Source: Hydractinia symbiolongicarpus
Taxonomy: Eukaryota > Cnidaria > Hydrozoa > Anthoathecata > Hydractiniidae
NCBI RefSeq assembly: GCF_029227915.1
Contig: NC_079886.1
Span: 13,945,001 to 14,009,000, forward strand
Direction: 5' to 3'
DNA length: 64,000 bases
Below are positions 35,483 through 48,861 of this stretch, piece after piece. The notes beneath the pieces were generated by a model. It was not told the origin of the DNA. It was given only the letters and a program-made list of their open reading frames with translations, and searched no databases. Each line of letters starts with the position of its first letter. Within the stretch, counting starts at the first letter, position 1. The translations under genes and the position numbers were made by a program.

Positions 35483-38400
35483 GGCCTCATACGTAATTAA
35501 TGTGGTTCCATCTGCCTGTGCAGGTTACCATTGCAATGTTCTTTCCAGTCTTATGCGCTACCACGTCCCAAGTCGTTTTCATTAGCGCCGTTGCCTTACA
35601 ACACTCTTAACTACGTGTGCGCAGTCCAATAAAGGCTCTAATATGGCCTTTTGCAGTCTAATAAAGGCCTGACACGTAAATCACGTGCTTCCATCTGCTT
35701 GCGCAGGTTACCATTGGCCTAGTCCTTCCAGTCTCAATGCGCTACAACGTCCCAAGTCGTCTTCATTAGCGCCGTTGCTTTACAACACTATTAACTACGT
35801 TCACCGTCTTATAAAGGCTGTAATATTGCCTTTTGCGGTCTCATAAAGGCCTCATACGTAATTAATGTGGTTCCATCTGCCTGTGCAGGTTTCCATTGCA
35901 CTGTTCTTGTCAGTCTCATGCGCTACCACGTCCCAAGTCGTTTTCATTAGCGCCGTTGCCTTACAACACTCTTAACTACGTGCACAGTCCAATAAAGGGT
36001 GTAATATAGCCTTTTGCAGTCTAATAAAAGCCTCACACGTAAATCACGTGGTTCCATCTGCCTGTGCAGGTTACCATTGGCCTAGTCCTTCCAGTCTCAA
36101 TGCACTACAACGTCCCAAGTCGTTTTCCTTAGTGCCGTCGCTTTAGAACACTCTTAACTACGTGCATCGTCCTATAAAGGCTGTAATATGGCCTTTTGCA
36201 GTCTAATAAAAGCCTCACACGTAAATCACGTGGTTCCATCTGCCTGCGCAGGTTACCATTGCACAATTCCTTCCAGTCTCAATGCGCTACAACGTCCCAA
36301 GTCGTTTTCATTAGCGCCATTGCATTAGAACACTCTTAACTACGTGCACAGTCCTATAAAGGCTGTAATATGGCCCTTTGCGGTCTAATAAAAGCCTCAC
36401 ACGTAAATCACGTGGTTCCATCTGCCTGCGCAGGTTACCATTGGACTAGTCCTTCCAGTCTCAATGCGCTACAACGTTCCAAGTCGTTTTCATTAGCGCT
36501 GTTATCTTAGAACACTCTTAACTACGTGCACAGTCCTATAAAGACCGCAATACACCTTTTTGCAGTCCAATAAAAGCCTCACACGTAAATCACGTGGTTC
36601 CATCTGCCTGCGCAGGTTACCATGGGACTAGTCCTTCCAGTCTCAATGCGCTACAACGTTCCAAGTGGTTTTCATTAGCGCTGTTGCCTTAGAACACTCT
36701 TAACTACGTGCACAGTCCTATAAAGGCTGTAATATTGCCTTTTGCAGTCTCATAAAGGCCTCATACGTAATTAATGTGGTTCCATCTGCCTGTGCAGGTT
36801 ACCATTGCACTGTTCCTTCCAGTCTCATGCGCTACCACGTCCCAAGTCGTTTTCATTAGCGCCGTTGCCTTACAACACTCTTAACTACGTGCACAGTCCA
36901 ATAAAGGGTGTAATATAGCCTTTTGCAGTCTAATAAAAGCCTCACACGTAAATCAAGTGGTTCCATCTGCCTGTGCAGGTTACCATTGGCCTAGTCCTTC
37001 CAGTCTCAATGCACTACAACGTCCTAAGTCGTTTTCATTAGCGCCATTGCATTAGAACACTCTTAACAACGTGCACAGTCCTATAAAGGCTGTAATATGG
37101 CCTTTTGCAGTCTAATAAAAGCCTAGCACGTAAATCACGTGGTTTCACCTGTCTGCGCAGGTTACCATTGGACTAGTCCTTCAAGTCTGAATGCGTTAGA
37201 ACGTCCCAAGTCGTTATCAATAGGGCTGTGGCCTTAGAACTGTCTTAACTATGTGCACAGTCCTATAAAGGCTGTAATATGGCCTTTTGCAGTCTAATAA
37301 AGGCCTCATACGTAATTAATGTGGTTCCATCTGCCTGTGCAGGTTACCATTGCAATGTTCTTTCCAGTCTTATGCGCTACCACGTCCCAAGTCGTTTTCA
37401 TTAGCGCCGTTGCCTTACAACACTCTTAACTATGTGTGCGCAGTCCAATAAAGGCTGTAATATGGCCTTTTGCAGTCTAATAAAGGCTTGACACGTAAAT
37501 CACGTGCTTCCATCTGCTTGCGCAGGTTACCATTGGCCTAGTCCTTCCAGTCTCAATGCGCTACAACGTCCCAAGTCGTTTTCATTTACGCCATTGCATT
37601 AGAACACTCTTAACTACGTGCACAGTCCTATAAAGGCTGTAATATGGCCCTTTGCGGTCTAATAAAAGCCTCACACGTAAATCACGTGGTTCCATCTGCC
37701 TGCGCAGGTTACCATTGGACTAGTCCTTCCAGTCTCAATGCGCTACAACGTTCCAAGTCGTTTTCATTAGCGCTGTTATCTTAGAACACTCTTAACTACG
37801 TGCACAGTCCTATAAAGACCGCAATACACCTTTTTGCTGTCTAATAAAAGCCTCACACGTAAATCAAGTGGTTCCATCTGCCTGTGCAGGTTACCATTGG
37901 CCTAGTCCTTCCAGTCTCAATGCACTACAACGTCCTAAGTCGTTTTCATTAGCGCCATTGCATTAGAACACTCTTAACAACGTGCACAGTCCTATAAAGG
38001 CTGTAATATGGCCTTTTTTAGTCTAGTAAAAGCCTCACACGTAAATCACGTGGTTCCATCTGCCTGCGCAAGTTACCATTGGACTATTCCTTCAGTCTCA
38101 ATGTGCTACAACGTCCCAAGTCGTCTTCATTAGCGCCGTTGCTTTACAACACTATTAACTACGTTCACCGTCTTATAAAGGCTATAATATTGCCTTTTGC
38201 GGTCTCATAAAGGCCTCGTACGTAATTAATGTGGTTCCATCTGCCTGTGCAGGTTTCCATTGCACTGTTCTTGCCAGTCTCATGCGCTACCACGTCCCAA
38301 GTCGTTTTCATTAGCGCCGTTGCCTTACAACACTCTTAACTACGTGCACAGTCCAATAAAGGGTGTAATATAGCCTTTTGCAGTCTAATAAAAGCCTCAC

Positions 38401-41400
38401 ACGTAAATCACGTGGTTCCATCTGCCTGTGCACGTTACCATTGGCCTAGTCCTTCCAGTCTCAATGCACTACAACGTCCCAAGTCGTTTTCCTTAGTGCC
38501 GTCGCTTTAGAACACTCTTAACTACGGGCATCGTCCTATAAAGGCTGTAATATGGCCTTTTGCAGTCTAATAAAAGCCTCAAACGTAAATCACGTGGTTC
38601 CATCTGCCTGCGCAGGTTACCATTGCACAATTCCTTCCAGTCTCAATGCGCTACAACGTCCCAAGTCGTTTACATTAGCGCCATTGCATTAGAACACTCT
38701 TAACTACGTGCACAGTCCTATAAAGGCTGTAATATGGCCCTTTGCGGTCTAATAAAAGCCTCACACGTAAATCACGTGGTTCCATCTGCCTGCGCAGGTT
38801 ACCATTGGACTATTCCTTCCAGTCTCAATGCGCTACAACGTTCCAAGTCGTTTTCATTAGCGCTGTTATCTTAGAACACTCTTAACTACGTGCACAGTCC
38901 TATAAAGACCGCAATACACCTTTTTGCTGTCTAATAAAAGCCTCACACGTAAATCAAGTGGTTCCATCTGCCTGTGCAGGTTACCATTGGCCTAGTCCTT
39001 CCAGTCTCAAAGCACTACAACGTTCTAAGTCGTTTTCATTAGCGCCATTGCATTAGAACACTCTTAACAACGTGCACAGTCCTATAAAGGCTGTAATATG
39101 GCCTTTTGCAGTCTAATAAAAGCCTAGCACGTAAATCACGTGGTTTCACCTGTCTGCGCAGGTTACCATTGCACTAGTCCTTCAAGTCTGAATGCGTTAG
39201 AACGTCCCAAGTCGTTATCAATAGGGCTGTGGCCTTAGAACTGTCTTAACTATGTGCACAGTCCTATAAAGGCTGTAATATGGCCTTTTGCAGTCTAATA
39301 AAGGCCTCATACGTAATTTATGTGGTTCCATCTGCCTGTGCAGGTTACCATTGCAATGTTCTTTCCAGTCTTATGCGCTACCACGTCCCAAGTCGTTTTC
39401 ATTAGCGCCGTTGCCTTACAACACTCTTAACTACGTGTGCGCAGTCCAATAAAGGCTGGAATATGGCCTTTTGCAGTCTAATAAAGGCTTGACACGTAAA
39501 TCACGTGCTTCCATCTGCTTGCGCAGGTTACCATTGGCCTAGTCCTTCCAGTCTCGTTGCACTACAACGTCTCAAGTGGTTTTCATTAGCGCCTTTGCAT
39601 TAGAACACTCTTAACTGCGTGCACAGTCCTATAAAGGCTGTAATATGGCCTTTTTTAGTCTAGTAAAAGCCTCACACGTAAATCACGTGGTTCCATCTGC
39701 CTGTGCAAGTTACCATTGGACTATTCCTTTAGTCTCAATGCGCTACAACGTCCCAAGTCGTCTTCATTAGCGCCGTTGCTTTACAACACTATTAACTACG
39801 TTCACCGTCTTATAAAGGCTGTAATATTGCCTTTTGCAGTCTCATAAAGGCCTCATACGTAATTAATGTGGTTCCATCTCCCTGTGCAGGTTTCCATTGC
39901 ACTGTTCTTGCCAGTCTCATGCGCTACCACCTCCCAAGTCGTTTTCATTAGCGCCGTTGCCTTACAACACTCTTAACTACGTGCACAGTCCTATAAAGGC
40001 TGTAATATGGCCTTTTGCAGTCTAATAAAGGCCTCATACGTAATTAATGTGGTTCCATCTGCCTGTGCAGGTTACCATTGCAATGTTCTTTCCAGTCTTA
40101 TGCGCTACCACGTCCCAAGTCGTTTTCATTAGCGCCGTTGACTTACAACACTCTTAACTACGTGTGCGCAGTCCAATAAAGGCTGTAATATGGCCTTTTG
40201 CAGTCTAATAAAGGCTTGACACGTAAATCACGTGCTTCCATCTGCTTGCGCAGGTTACCATTGGCCTAGTCCTTCCAGTCTCAATGCGCTACAACGTCCC
40301 AAGTCGTTTTCATTGGCGCCGTTGCCTTAGAATACTCTTAAATACGTGCACAGTCCTATAAAGGCTGTAATATGGCCTTTTGCAGTCTAATAAAAGCCTC
40401 ACACGTAAATCACGTGGTTCCATCTGCCTGCGCAGGTTAGCATTGCACTATTCCTTCCAGTCTCAATGCGCTACAACGTCCTAAATCGTTTTCATTAGCG
40501 CCGTTGCCTTACAACACTCTTAACTACGTGTGCAGTCCTATAAAGGCTGTAATATGGCCTTTTGCAGTCTAATAAAAGCCTCGCACGTAAATCACGCCGT
40601 TTCACCTGTCTGCGCAGGTTACCATTGGACTAGTCCTTCCAATCTCGATGCACTACAACGTCCCAAGTTGTTTTCATTAGCGCCTTTGCATTAGAACACT
40701 CTTAACTACGTGCACAGTTCTATAAAGGCTGTAACATGGCCTTTTTTAGTCTAGTAAAAGCCTCACACGTAAATCACGTGGTTCCATCTGCCTGTGCAAG
40801 TTACCATTGGACTATTCCTTCAGTCTCAATGCGCTACAACGTCCCAAGTCGTCTTCATTAGCGCCGTTGCTTTACAACACTATTAACTACGTTCACCGTC
40901 TTATAAAGGCTGTAATATTGCCTTTTGCAGTCTCATAAAGGCCTCATACGTAATTAATGTGGTTCCATCTCCCTGTGCAGGTTTCCATTGCACTGTTCTT
41001 GCCAGTCTCATGCGCTACCACGTCTCAAGTCGTTTTCATTAGCGCCGTTGCCTTACAACACTCTTAACTACGTGCACAGTCCAATAAAGGGTGTAATATA
41101 GCCTTTTGCAGTCTAATAAAAGCCTCACACGTAAATCACGTGGTTCCATCTGCCTGTGCAGGTTACCATTGGCCTAGTCCTTCCAGTCTCAATGCACTAC
41201 AACGTCCCAAGTCGTTTTCCTTAGTGCCGTCGCTTTAGAACACTCTTAACTACGTGCATCGTCCTATAAAGGCTGTAATATGGCCTTTTGCAGATTAATA
41301 AAAGCCTCACACGTAAATCACGTGGTTCCATCTGCCTGCGCAGGTTACCATTGCACAATTCCTTCCAGTCTCAATGCGCTACAACGTCCCAAGTCGTTTT

Positions 41401-42908
41401 CATTAGCGCCATTGCATTAGAACACTCTTAACTACGTGCACAGTCCTATAAAGGCTGTAATATGGCCCTTTGCGGTCTAATAAAAGCCTCACACGTAAAT
41501 CACGTGGTTCCATCTGCCTGCGCAGGTTACCATTGGACTAGTCCTTCCAGTCTCAATGCGCTACAACGTTCCAAGTCGTTTTCATTAGCGCCGTTGCCTT
41601 ACAACACTCTTAACTACGTGCACAGTCCAATAAAGGGTGTAATATAGCCTTTTGCAGTCTAATAAAAGCCTCACACGTAAATCACGTGGTTCCATCTGCC
41701 TGTGCAGGTTACCATTGGCCTAGTCCTTCCAGTCTCAATGCACTACAACGTCCCAAGTCGTTTTCCTTAGTGCCGTCGCTTTAGAACACTCTTAACTACG
41801 TGCATCGTCCTATAAAGGCTGTAATATGGCCTTTTGCAGTCTAATAAAAGCCTCACACGTAAATCACGTGGTTCCATCTGCCTGCGCAGGTTACCATTGC
41901 ACAATTCCTTCCAGTCTCAATGCGCTACAACGTCCCAAGTCGTTTTCATTAGCGCCATTGCATTAGAACACTCTTAACTACATGCACAGTCCTATAAAGG
42001 CTGTAATATGGCCCTTTGCGGTCTAATAAAAGCCTCATCCGTAAATCACGTGGTTCCATCTGCCTGCGCAGGTTACCATTGGACTAGTCCTTTCAGTCTC
42101 AATGCGCTACAACGTTCCAAGTCGTTTTCATTAGCGCTGTTATCTTAGAACACTCTTAACTACGTGCACAGTCCTATAAAGACCGCAATACACCTTTTTG
42201 CAGTCCAATAAAAGCCTCACACGTAAATCACGTGGTTCCATCTGCCTGCGCAGGTTACCATTGGACTAGTCCTTCCAGTCTCAATGCGCTACAACGTTCC
42301 AAGTGGTTTTCATTAGCGCTGTTGCCTTAGAACACTCTTAACTACGTGCACAGTCCTTATAAAGGCTGTAATATTGCCTTTTGCAGTCTCATAAAGGCCT
42401 CATACGTAATTAATGTGGTTCCATCTGCCTGTGCAGGTTACCATTGCACTGTTCTTTCCAGTCTCATGCGCTACCACGTCCCAAGTCGTTTTCATTAGCG
42501 CCGTTGCCTTACAACACTCTTAACTACGTGCACAGTTCAATAAAGGGTGTAATATAGCCTTTTGCAGTCTAATAAAAGCCTCACACGTAAATCAAGTGGT
42601 TCCATCTGCCTGTGCAGGTTACCATTGGCCTAGTCCTTCCAGTCTCAATGCACTACAACGTCCTAAGTCGTTTTCATTAGCACCATTGCATTAGAACACT
42701 CTTAACAACGTGCACAGTCCTATAAAGGCTGTAATATGGCCTTTTGCAGTCTAATAAAAGCCTAGCACGTAAATCACGTGGTTTCACCTGTCTGCGCAGG
42801 TTACCATTGGACTAGTCCTTCAAGTCTGAATGCGTTAGAACGTCCCAAGTCGTTATCAATAGGGCTGTGGCCTTAGAACTGTCTTAACTATGTGCACAGT
42901 CCTATAAA
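35483..42908 (+). repeat. Mosaic zone leading into HOR-C
   Basis: Only satellite monomers are present. The zone begins as a fourth HOR-B start (CATACGTAATTAATG, CCTGACACG), and at about 35739 it enters the duplicated segment shared with 22.1-23.9 kb, to about 37534. From there related short runs alternate: the TGTTATCTTAG monomer, the AAATCAAGTGG monomer, ATAGGGCTGTGG, GGCTTGACACG and TTTTTTAGTCTAG. The HOR-C marker GCAGATTAATAAAAG is at 41291. Near 37837, 38928 and 43949 the usual TTTTTGCAGTCC reads TTTTTGCTGTC. No gene or unrelated insert is visible. Confidence 0.75.
35739..37534 (+). repeat. ~1.8-kb segment, copy 2 of 22.1-23.9 kb
   Basis: The segment holds a constant 13639-bp offset to copy 1 over about ten monomers, including the rare CCATGGGACTAG at 36620. 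Differences include TTCTTGTCAG (about 35906), AATAAAAGCC for AATAAACGCC (about 36570) and CACTCTTAAC for CACACTTAAC (about 37060). The left edge is the GCGCTACAACG/GTGCTACAACG difference. The right edge is the switch GGCCTAG/GGACTAG. Confidence 0.82.
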
Positions 42909-43027
42909 GGCTGTAATATGGCCTTTTGCAGTCTAATAAAGGCCTCATACGTAATACAACGTTCCAAGTCGTTTTCATTAGCGCTGTTATCTTAGAACAC
43001 TCTTAACTACGTGCACAGTCCTATAAA
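42909..43027 (+). repeat. Truncated 119-bp monomer, copy 1
   Basis: The monomer reads GGCCTCATACGTAAT and then passes directly to ACAACGTTCC. It lacks consensus positions 48-110 (63 bp), including the CACGTG, CCTGCGCAGG and GGACTAGTCC elements. Compared with HOR-C unit 1, where the two flanks lie at 46345 and 46774, the junction corresponds to a 428-bp deletion (63 bp plus two further monomers). It ends the array's usual 182-bp register at this point. Confidence 0.9.
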
Positions 43028-46000
43028 GACCGCAATACACCTTTTTGCAGTCCAATAAAAGCCTCACACGTAAATCACGTGGTTCCATCTGCCTGCGCAG
43101 GTTACCATTGGACTAGTCCTTCCAGTCTCAATGCGCTACAACGTTCCAAGTGGTTTTCATTAGCGCTGTTGCCTTAGAACACTCTTAACTACGTGCACAG
43201 TCCTATAAAGGCTGTAATATTGCCTTTTGCAGTCTCATAAAGGCCTCATACGTAATTAATGTAGTTCCATCTGCCTGTGCAGGTTACCATTGCACTGTTC
43301 TTTCCAGTCTCATGCGCTACCACGTCCCAAATCGTTTTCATTAGCGCCGTTGCCTTACAACACTCTTAACTACGTGCACAGTCTAATAAAGGGTGTAATA
43401 TAGCCTTTTGCAGTCTAATAAAAGCCTCACACGTAAATCAAGTGGTTTCATCTGCCTGTGCAGGTTACCATTGGCCTAGTCCTTCCAGTCTCAATGCACT
43501 AAAACGTCCTAAGTCGTTTTCATTAGCGCCATTGCATTAGAACACTCTTAACAACGTGCACAGTCCTATAAAGGCTGTAATATGGCCTTTTGCAGTCTAG
43601 TAAAAGCCTCACACGTAAATCACGTGGTTCCATCTGCCTGCGCAAGTTACCATTGGACTATTCCTTCAGTCTCAATGTGCTACAACGTCCCAAGTCGTCT
43701 TCATTAGCGCCGTTGCTTTACAACACTATTAACTACGTTCACCGTCTTATAAAGGCTGTAATATTGCCTTTTGCGGTCTCATAAAGGCCTCATACGTAAT
43801 TAATGTGGTTCCATCTGCCTGTGCAGGTTTCCATTGCACTGTTCTTGCCAGTCTCAATGCGCTACAACGTTCCAAGTCGTTTTCATTAGCGCTGTTATCT
43901 TAGAACACTCTTAACTACGTGCACAGTCCTATAAAGACCGCAATACACCTTTTTGCTGTCTAATAAAAGCCTCACACGTAAATCAAGTGGTTCCATCTGC
44001 CTGTGCAGGTTACCATTGGCCTAGTCCTTCCAGTCTCAATGCACTACAACGTCCCAAGTCGTTTTCCTTAGTGCCGTCGCTTTAGAACACTCTTAACTAC
44101 GTGCACAGTCCTATAAAGGCTGTAATATGGCCTTTTGCAGTCTAATAAAAGCCTAGCACGTAAATCACGTGGTTCCATCTGCCTGCGCAGGTTAGCATTG
44201 CACTATTCCTTCCAGTCTCAATGCGCTACAACGTCCCAAATCGTTTTCATTAGCGCCGTTGCCTTACAACACTCTTAACTACGTGTGCAGTCCTATAAAG
44301 GCTGTAATATGGCCTTTTGCAGTCTAATAAAAGCCTCGCACGTAAATCACGCGGTTTCACCTGTCTGCGCAGGTTACCATTGGACTAGTCCTTCCAGTCT
44401 CGATGCACTACAACGTCCCAAGTTGTTTTCATTAGCGCCTTTGCATTAGAACACTCTTAACTACGTGCACAGTCCTATAAAGGCTGTAATATGGCCTTTT
44501 TTAGTCTAGTAAAAGCCTCACACGTAAATCACGTGGTTCCATCTGCCTGTGCAAGTTACCATTGGACTATTCCTTCAGTCTCAATGCGCTACAACGTCCC
44601 AAGTCGTCTTCATTAGCGCCGTTGCTTTACAACACTATTAACTACGTTCACCGTCTTATAAAGGCTGTAATATTGCCTTTTGCAGTCTCATAAAGGCCTC
44701 ATACGTAATTAATGTGGTTCCATCTCCCTGTGCAGGTTTCCATTGCACTGTTCTTGCCAGTCTCATGCGCTACCACGTCCCAAGTCGTTTTCATTAGCGC
44801 CGTTGCCTTACAACACTCTTAACTACGTGCACAGTCCAATAAAGGGTGTAATATAGCCTTTTGCAGTCTAATAAAAGCCTCACACGTAAATCACGTGGTT
44901 CCATCTGCCTGTGCAGGTTACCATTGGCCTAGTCCTTCCAGTCTCAATGCGCTACAACGTCCCAAGTCGTTTTCCTTAGTGCCGTCGCTTTAGAACACTC
45001 TTAACTACGTGCATCGTCCTATAAAGGCTGTAATATGGCCTTTTGCAGATTAATAAAAGCCTCACACGTAAATCACGTGGTTCCATCTGCCTGCGCAGGT
45101 TACCATTGCACAATTCCTTCCAGTCTCAATGCGCTACAACGTCCCAAGTCGTTTTCATTAGCGCCATTGCATTAGAACACTCTTAACTACGTGCACAGTC
45201 CTATAAAGTCTGTAATATGGCCCTTTGCGGTCTAATAAAAGCCTCACACGTAAATCACGTGGTTCCATCTGCCTGCGCAGGTTACCATTGGACTAGTCCT
45301 TCCAGTCTCAATGCGCTACAACGTTCCAAGTCGTTTTCATTAGCGCCGTTGCCTTACAACACTCTTAACTACGTGCACAATCCAATAAAGGGTGTAATAT
45401 AGCCTTTTGCAGTCTAATAAAAGCCTCACACGTAAATCACGTGGTTCCATCTGCCTGTGCAGGTTACCATTGGCCTAGTCCTTCCAGTCTCAATGCACTA
45501 CAACGTCCCAAGTCGTTTTCCTTAGTGCCGTCGCTTTAGAACACTCTTAACTACGTGCATCGTCCTATAAAGGCTGTAATATGGCCTTTTGCAGTCTAAT
45601 AAAAGCCTCACACGTAAATCACGTGGTTCCATCTGCCTGCGCAGGTTACCATTGCACAATTCCTTCCAGTCTCAATGCGCTACAACGTCCCAAGTCGTTT
45701 TCATTAGCGCCATTGCATTAGAACACTCTTAACTACGTGCACAGTCCTATAAAGGCTGTAATATGGCCCTTTGCGGTCTAATAAAAGCCTCATCCGTAAA
45801 TCACGTGGTTCCATCTGCCTGCGCAGGTTACCATTGGACTAGTCCTTCCAGTCTCAATGCGCTACAACGTTCCAAGTGGTTTTCATTAGCGCTGTTGCCT
45901 TAGAACACTCTTAACTACGTGCACAGTCCTATAAAGGCTGTAATATTGCCTTTTGCAGTCTCATAAAGGCCTCATACGTAATTAATGTAGTTCCATCTGC

Positions 46001-46773
46001 CTGTGCAGGTTACCATTGCACTGTTCTTTCCAGTCTCATGCGCTACCACGTCCTAAGTCGTTTTCATTAGCGCCATTGCATTAGAACACTCTTAACAACG
46101 TGCACAGTCCTATAAAGGCTGTAATATGGCCTTTTGCAGTCTAATAAAAGCCTAGCACGTAAATCACGTGGTTTCACCTGTCTGCGCAGGTTACCATTGG
46201 ACTAGTCCTTCAAGTCTGAATGCGTTAGAACGTCCCAAGTCGTTATCAATAGGGCTGTGGCCTTAGAACTGTCTTAATTATGTGCACAGTCCTATAAAGG
46301 CTGTAATATGGCCTTTTGCAGTCTAATAAAGGCCTCATACGTAATTAATGTGGTTCCATCTGCCTGTGCAGGTTACCATTGCAATGTTCTTTCCAGTCTT
46401 ATGCGCTACCACGTCCCAAGCCGTTTTCATTAGCGCCGTTGCCTTACAACACTCTTAACTACGTGTGCGCAGTCCAATAAAGGCTGTAGTATGGCCTTTT
46501 GCAGTCTAATAAAGGCTTGACACGTAAATCACGTGCTTCCATCTGCTTGCGCAGGTTACCATTGGCCTAGTCCTTCCAGTCTCAATGCGCTACAACGTCC
46601 CAAGTCGTTTTCATTGGCGCCGTTGCCTTAGAATACTCTTAACTACGTGCACAGTCCTATAAAGGCTGTAATATGGCCTTTTGCGGTCTAATAAAAGCCT
46701 CATCCGTAAATCACGTGGTTCCATCTGCCTGCGCAGGTTACCATTGGACTAGTCCTTCCAGTCTCAATGCGCT
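42956..46773 (+). repeat. HOR-C unit 1, 3818 bp (21 monomers)
   Basis: The unit starts at the ACAACGTTCC that precedes the TGTTATCTTAG monomer, and the same point recurs at 46774. Landmarks shared at exactly 3818-bp offset with unit 2 include AATGTAGTTCC (about 43258), CACAGTCTAATAAAGGG (about 43378), the GCACTAAAACG monomer (about 43496) and the GTCTAGTAAAAG monomer from 43590. 3818 is 21 x 182 minus 4, and the shortfall comes from several 1-bp losses partly offset by the GTGTGCGCAG gain. The GCAGATTAATAAAAG marker is at 45046. Confidence 0.85.
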
Positions 46774-47407
46774 ACAACGTTCCAAGTCGTTTTCATTAGC
46801 GCTGTTATCTTAGAACACTCTTAACTACGTGCACAGTCCTATAAAGACCGCAATACACCTTTTTGCAGTCCAATAAAAGCCTCACACGTAAATCACGTGG
46901 TTCCATCTGCCTGCGCAGGTTACCATTGGACTAGTCCTTCCAGTCTCAATGCGCTACAACGTTCCAAGTGGTTTTCATTAGCGCTGTTGCCTTAGAACAC
47001 TCTTAACTACGTGCACAGTCCTATAAAGGCTGTAATATTGCCTTTTGCAGTCTCATAAAGGCCTCATACGTAATTAATGTAGTTCCATCTGCCTGTGCAG
47101 GTTACCATTGCACTGTTCTTTCCAGTCTCATGCGCTACCACGTCCCAAATCGTTTTCATTAGCGCCGTTGCCTTACAACACTCTTAACTACGTGCACAGT
47201 CTAATAAAGGGTGTAATATAGCCTTTTGCAGTCTAATAAAAGCCTCACACGTAAATCAAGTGGTTTCATCTGCCTGTGCAGGTTACCATTGGCCTAGTCC
47301 TTCCAGTCTCAATGCACTAAAACGTCCTAAGTCGTTTTCATTAGCGCCATTGCATTAGAACACTCTTAACAACGTGCACAGTCCTATAAAGGCTGTAATA
47401 TGGCCTT

Positions 47408-48134
47408 TTGCAGTCTAGTAAAAGCCTCACACGTAAATCACGTGGTTCCATCTGCCTGCGCAAGTTACCATTGGACTATTCCTTCAGTCTCAATGTGCTA
47501 CAACGTCCCAAGTCGTCTTTATTAGCGCCGTTGCTTTACAACACTATTAACTACGTTCACCGTCTTATAAAGGCTGTAATATTGCCTTTTGCGGTCTCAT
47601 AAAGGCCTCATACGTAATTAATGTGGTTCCATCTGCCTGTGCAGGTTTCCATTGCACTGTTCTTGCCAGTCTCAATGCGCTACAACGTTCCAAGTCGTTT
47701 TCATTAGCGCTGTTATCTTAGAACACTCTTAACTACGTGCACAGTCCTATAAAGACCGCAATACACCTTTTTGCTGTCTAATAAAAGCCTCACACGTAAA
47801 TCAAGTGGTTCCATCTGCCTGTGCAGGTTACCATTGGCCTAGTCCTTCCAGTCTCAATGCACTACAACGTCCCAAGTCGTTTTCCTTAGTGCCGTCGCTT
47901 TAGAACACTCTTAACTACGTACACAGTCCTATAAAGGCTGTAATATGGCCTTTTGCAGTCTAATAAAAGCCTAGCACGTAAATCACGTGGTTCCATCTGC
48001 CTGCGCAGGTTAGCATTGCACTATTCCTTCCAGTCTCAATGCGCTACAACGTCCCAAATCGTTTTCATTAGCGCCGTTGCCTTACAACACTCTTAACTAC
48101 GTGTGCAGTCCTATAAAGGCTGTAATATGGCCTT
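47408..48134 (+). repeat. 727-bp (4-monomer) tandem duplication, copy 1
   Basis: Four monomers: GTCTAGTAAAAG, TTCTTGCCAGTCTCAATGCG, AAATCAAGTGG, and GCCTAGCACG with GGTTAGCATTGC. Both copies carry the private CTACGTACACAG (about 47917 and 48644), where unit 1 has CTACGTGCACAG, so the substitution predates this duplication. Here CGTCTTTATTAG replaces CGTCTTCATTAG, the only difference I noticed. Confidence 0.85.
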
Positions 48135-48861
48135 TTGCAGTCTAGTAAAAGCCTCACACGTAAATCACGTGGTTCCATCTGCCTGCGCAAGTTACCATTG
48201 GACTATTCCTTCAGTCTCAATGTGCTACAACGTCCCAAGTCGTCTTCATTAGCGCCGTTGCTTTACAACACTATTAACTACGTTCACCGTCTTATAAAGG
48301 CTGTAATATTGCCTTTTGCGGTCTCATAAAGGCCTCATACGTAATTAATGTGGTTCCATCTGCCTGTGCAGGTTTCCATTGCACTGTTCTTGCCAGTCTC
48401 AATGCGCTACAACGTTCCAAGTCGTTTTCATTAGCGCTGTTATCTTAGAACACTCTTAACTACGTGCACAGTCCTATAAAGACCGCAATACACCTTTTTG
48501 CTGTCTAATAAAAGCCTCACACGTAAATCAAGTGGTTCCATCTGCCTGTGCAGGTTACCATTGGCCTAGTCCTTCCAGTCTCAATGCACTACAACGTCCC
48601 AAGTCGTTTTCCTTAGTGCCGTCGCTTTAGAACACTCTTAACTACGTACACAGTCCTATAAAGGCTGTAATATGGCCTTTTGCAGTCTAATAAAAGCCTA
48701 GCACGTAAATCACGTGGTTCCATCTGCCTGCGCAGGTTAGCATTGCACTATTCCTTCCAGTCTCAATGCGCTACAACGTCCCAAATCGTTTTCATTAGCG
48801 CCGTTGCCTTACAACACTCTTAACTACGTGTGCAGTCCTATAAAGGCTGTAATATGGCCTT
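48135..48861 (+). repeat. 727-bp (4-monomer) tandem duplication, copy 2
   Basis: This is essentially identical to the preceding 727 bp. From 48862 the order continues as after 44317 in HOR-C unit 1, confirming that the extra copy was inserted in register. Confidence 0.85.
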
